From: Cytophagales bacterium
GTDB taxonomy: Bacteria > Bacteroidota > Bacteroidia > Cytophagales > Thermoflexibacteraceae
Length of the DNA: 64,000 nt
Direction of reading: 5' to 3'
NCBI GenBank assembly: GCA_013299115.1
Contig: JAAFKA010000012.1
Span: 62,001-126,000, forward strand
The position numbers were made by a program, and so were the translations under genes. Positions 61,400 through 64,000 of this stretch are shown here, in pieces. Position 1 is the first letter of the stretch, and every line of letters begins with the position of its first letter. The notes beneath the pieces were generated by a model. That model had not been told where the DNA came from, searched no databases, and saw nothing but the letters and a program-made list of their open reading frames with translations.

Positions 61400-64000
61400 T
61401 TATTTTCTCCTCGCCATTTCCGAAGTATAAAACTGCACCAAAAAATCATAAATCACCAATTCGTGAAGGCGTTGTTTTGACCGCAAAAAACGGTTGAGAA
61501 ACATATGGACATAGCTTGCCAACAAATCAGGTAAAGCTACGCCCAACTTGTTTTGTTTATCTAAACTCAAAATTTGGACAACAACAGGCTGAAAATTTTG
61601 GTGGCGTTGCTCAAAAGTCTGCCAAATTATTGCTAATTCGTCTGTGTGGTGGAGAGTTTTGGAGAGCAAGGCTGTAATATTTTTTCGTTCTGCTCTAAAT
61701 TTATCACTTAGCATTTTCTTACTTTCTTTGCTCCGCACCCCAAATTCTGCGTAAAAATTGCTTTGGAGTTTAGTCATCAACTCTTTTTTAGCTGCCAAAT
61801 CCAAACCAAAACTATTGAGCAAATCGTCTGTGCCATACAAAGCCAACTGCCAGCGAAGTTGGTCGCCGCTGTCGTCTGTTGCCAAGTGCGACAAAATGGT
61901 GGTGGTGGCTATACTATCGTAGCAAAACAAAGTTTCGGAGTTTTCCATATTTGCAGCCCCATATCTTTCTATTTCACGTTTGTAGGTATCGGTTTGCAGC
62001 GAAGTAATTAGATTGGCTGCTAAATAAGGTTGCAATAAATGATGTAAGTTTTGTAGCAAGTCTGCAAAATTTCCATCAGTTTGGTAAAACCTCAACCGCA
62101 AATGGTTTTGTGGGTCTGCATAGCGAATGAAAAACCATTTGTCTATTTTTTCTGTTGCCAACAAGTTTTCGGCAAAAGGCTTAATCACTTCGCACAAAAT
62201 TGTATCAGCCGTTTTTACGCCACAATAGATTTTGAGGTAAAGCCACGAAGAACCAATGGAGAAATGACGAGTAATATTTTCGGTATCTGTTGCTACACTT
62301 TCCAAGTCTTCAAGACTTGGAAAGTGTACAGATTTCGCATTTTCTTGCTTTGGCACATATTGCAAAGGAAAAATAAACTCATTGGTAAAATCTGTTTCTG
62401 TAGTGCGGGCTTCAGCCCGCACATTTGCACTATCAACCTCTGTATGTGATAAACGGACTGAAGTCCGTTCTACAGGAAATAGGTTTTCCACCAACAGCAA
62501 ATTTCTTTGTGGTTGCAGCCCATCTAACAGAATTTGCATAGCCATTTCATTTTCCGTATCTATTGGCAGTTCGTTATCTCCTTCGGCAAAAACGAGGTAG
62601 CGAGGCATTTTTTTATCGTGTAAGATAGCACGCAATAAAGCAATTTTTTCTTGCTCTTTTGCCTCCACAACAGGTTTCAACTCTGTTGTTTTTATAACCC
62701 ATCTTGCCCTTGATAAAATAATGGTTTGGTCTAAAACCACTCTGGGCAGGTAGTCTAAGTTGTCTAAAAAAGACCAACTCCAATGATAGCCTGTGATGTG
62801 GTTTTGGTATTGCAATTCGCATAAAAAATGATAGAAAGGCAAAGACCGCAGCCCAAAATTATGGGCAGAACTCAAACGAGGGATTACCTCTTTGTTCAGC
62901 TTTTTTGACCGCAAAAAAATACGATTGCCTTTGAGGGAAACGTACAAATCGGAAAGTAAAATGGTATGTGTTTCGTCTGTGTTTGCCTGCACCACGATTG
63001 GAATTTCATAGTCCCGCAACTGGGGTCGCATAGAAATATTGCCAATTCTGCCCTGATTGATATGCACTATTTCGGCAAACACCGCATCGGGATTGGCTGC
63101 TGCTTCTGCTGCCAATGCCTGCTGCACTGCTTGTGTTAAACCTTCGTCTAAATGGCAAAACCTACCCAACAGCGTGGCTGCCGAAGGTGCATTAACCCCT
63201 TTCAAATAAATTTGTTGGCTTTGGTCTGCTTGGTTTATCAGGCTGGCAAAGCAATACAAAGACGTGGGAGGTTGCTGTGCTTGCTGAATAGTAAGGGTTT
63301 GGAGGTCTTGGGAAGTTAGATGTAATATCGTATCGTTATTTTGCAAAAAATTGGTATATTTTGCCAATAAAAACTGTTGCCATGCCCGCCATTCGTAGCT
63401 ACGCACACTCGCAGCCCCACCACCACCCACGCCTATTCCGTCTAACAAAGGAGCATTGTCGGCTTGGTGGCTTTCCTTTGGCGGATAACCTATGCCTGTT
63501 TCATTGTCTAAAAGTTGGGCTAAAGAAACTTCTTCGGTTTCATAGCGTTGTTGCAACAATTCTTTGAATTTTTTTAAATTTTCGTGTTCTTGGTAAGGCA
63601 CCGTTGCCAACAACAAGCCGATGGAAGTAGCCAATTGCTCTGTCAATTCGGGGGCAAGGGCAAGGTTTCTCTCTTGCAGTGTGTCCACCTGAAACAACTG
63701 CCCTAACTCAAAATCAACGCCCAAAGTTTTTAGTTTTTCGGCTATGGCGTAATACTGTGGCGTGGCTGTCCCCAAAGGCTGCTGGTCTATGCTGTGTAAG
63801 GTTTGGCTGATTTCCTTAAAAAGTGGCTGAATGGGCAAGTCCTTTGCTAATAATCTTTCAAAATATTCCTGCCCCGTAATGTGTGCCTCCAACTCCGATA
63901 CCAACACTTGGGCATCTATCATTTCATTGATAAAAGCAAGGGCTTCCTCATGGCTTATCTCCTCGCCGACCAGCACCGCAGCCAATTCATCGGGCTTACT
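61400..64000 (-). CDS. LanB-type lantibiotic dehydratase (5' end outside the window)
   Basis: Class I lanthipeptide or thiopeptide dehydratases glutamylate and eliminate Ser/Thr to form dehydroamino acids. The frame runs off the right edge. Visible parts are the end of the N-terminal Lant_dehydr_N domain (IPRLSSAHNFGLRSLPFYHF and the typical LDQTIILSRARWVI) and the complete SpaB-like C-terminal elimination domain (WLYLKIYCGV, WFFIRYADPQNHLRLRFY, FYAEFGVRSKE). The visible protein is over 860 residues. Two palindromic insertions lie in frame (62294-62328 and 62398-62475). The partner precursor, cyclase and ABC transporter genes are presumably to the right of the window. Confidence 0.9.
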   Translation of the reverse strand, partial: SKPDELAAVLVGEEISHEEALAFINEMIDAQVLVSELEAHITGQEYFERLLAKDLPIQPLFKEISQTLHSIDQQPLGTATPQYYAIAEKLKTLGVDFELGQLFQVDTLQERNLALAPELTEQLATSIGLLLATVPYQEHENLKKFKELLQQRYETEEVSLAQLLDNETGIGYPPKESHQADNAPLLDGIGVGGGGAASVRSYEWRAWQQFLLAKYTNFLQNNDTILHLTSQDLQTLTIQQAQQPPTSLYCFASLINQADQSQQIYLKGVNAPSAATLLGRFCHLDEGLTQAVQQALAAEAAANPDAVFAEIVHINQGRIGNISMRPQLRDYEIPIVVQANTDETHTILLSDLYVSLKGNRIFLRSKKLNKEVIPRLSSAHNFGLRSLPFYHFLCELQYQNHITGYHWSWSFLDNLDYLPRVVLDQTIILSRARWVIKTTELKPVVEAKEQEKIALLRAILHDKKMPRYLVFAEGDNELPIDTENEMAMQILLDGLQPQRNLLLVENLFPVERTSVRLSHTEVDSANVRAEARTTETDFTNEFIFPLQYVPKQENAKSVHFPSLEDLESVATDTENITRHFSIGSSWLYLKIYCGVKTADTILCEVIKPFAENLLATEKIDKWFFIRYADPQNHLRLRFYQTDGNFADLLQNLHHLLQPYLAANLITSLQTDTYKREIERYGAANMENSETLFCYDSIATTTILSHLATDDSGDQLRWQLALYGTDDLLNSFGLDLAAKKELMTKLQSNFYAEFGVRSKESKKMLSDKFRAERKNITALLSKTLHHTDELAIIWQTFEQRHQNFQPVVVQILSLDKQNKLGVALPDLLASYVHMFLNRFLRSKQRLHELVIYDFLVQFYTSEMARRK
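62294..62328. repeat. Perfect 35-bp palindrome inside the lanB-like gene
   Basis: The arms TACACTTTCCAAGTCTT and AAGACTTGGAAAGTGTA are exact complements around a single C. The protein text there is SVHFPSLEDLESVA. It lies 70 bases from another palindromic insertion. Confidence 0.9.
62398..62475. repeat. 78-bp CTGTAG/CTACAG element in frame inside the lanB-like gene
   Basis: The left half CTGTAGTGCGGGCTTCAGCC carries the palindrome GTGCGGGCT/AGCCCGCAC. The right half ends AACGGACTGAAGTCCGTTCTACAG-like with the same ACGGACT palindrome and CTACAG end as the free element at 945-1009. At 78 bases it adds exactly 26 codons (VERTSVRLSHTEVDSANV and on) without breaking the frame. Confidence 0.9.

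Overview
The window comes from a low-GC member of the Bacteroidota, most likely Cytophagales-like. The evidence is: two TonB-dependent receptors with carboxypeptidase-regulatory-like N-termini, a subtilase with a type IX secretion C-terminal domain, DUF5916/CBM9-like and GH31 proteins, three SpoIIE-type phosphatases (two with 7TMR-DISM sensors), Bacteroidota-type promoters (TTTG, about 20 bases, TAnnTTTG), and many families of palindromic intergenic repeats. I see no rRNA, tRNA or CRISPR array.

Layout. 1-2.7 kb: end of an McrB-like GTPase and an McrC/LlaJI-like nuclease subunit, separated by a duplicated palindromic element. 3.3-9 kb: alkaline phosphatase, TonB receptor and a DUF4397 lipoprotein. 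9-20 kb: nuclease-fold protein, Hsp20, SpoIIE phosphatase, T9SS subtilase, RlmD, an unknown membrane protein and a beta-helix lipoprotein. 20-26.4 kb: HtpG, Uma2 fragment, YD-repeat lipoprotein, DUF5916 protein. 26.9-30.7 kb: a two-gene accessory island at the 3' end of a FadN-like gene. 30.6-40.9 kb: the FadN-like enzyme, a GxxExxY protein, MenE, TrmD, a 7TMR-DISM/SpoIIE phosphatase, a ligase-less Pnkp-like repair protein and a sugar nucleotidyltransferase. 41-55 kb: lipase-like lipoprotein, CinA, XseA, GH31, a second 7TMR-DISM/SpoIIE protein, two membrane proteins and an orphan hydrogenase membrane subunit. 55-64 kb: EamA transporter, second TonB receptor, then the edge of a class I lanthipeptide-type (LanB) locus with a HlyD adaptor and an embedded VapBC module.

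The most interesting candidate system is the island at 26870-30738. A HEPN-like small protein is translationally coupled (TAATG) to a roughly 1000-residue protein carrying two NTPase modules: a ParA/MinD-like one with a KGGVGR variant Walker A, and a second P-loop ATPase. The pair is bounded by 93-bp direct repeats that duplicate the last 30 codons and stop of the fadN-like gene. They differ at only four positions, all synonymous third-codon positions, and each copy is followed by its own terminator-like hairpin. This fits integration of an AT-rich element, with no recombinase of its own, at the gene's 3' end. I infer a defence or conflict role; the sequence does not prove it.

A second theme is palindromic elements. 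At least three coding sequences (mcrC, hlyD-like, lanB) contain perfect or near-perfect palindromes in frame. One lipoprotein gene appears to start inside a repeat hairpin. A MITE-like family occurs at three sites, two of them flanking a single gene.
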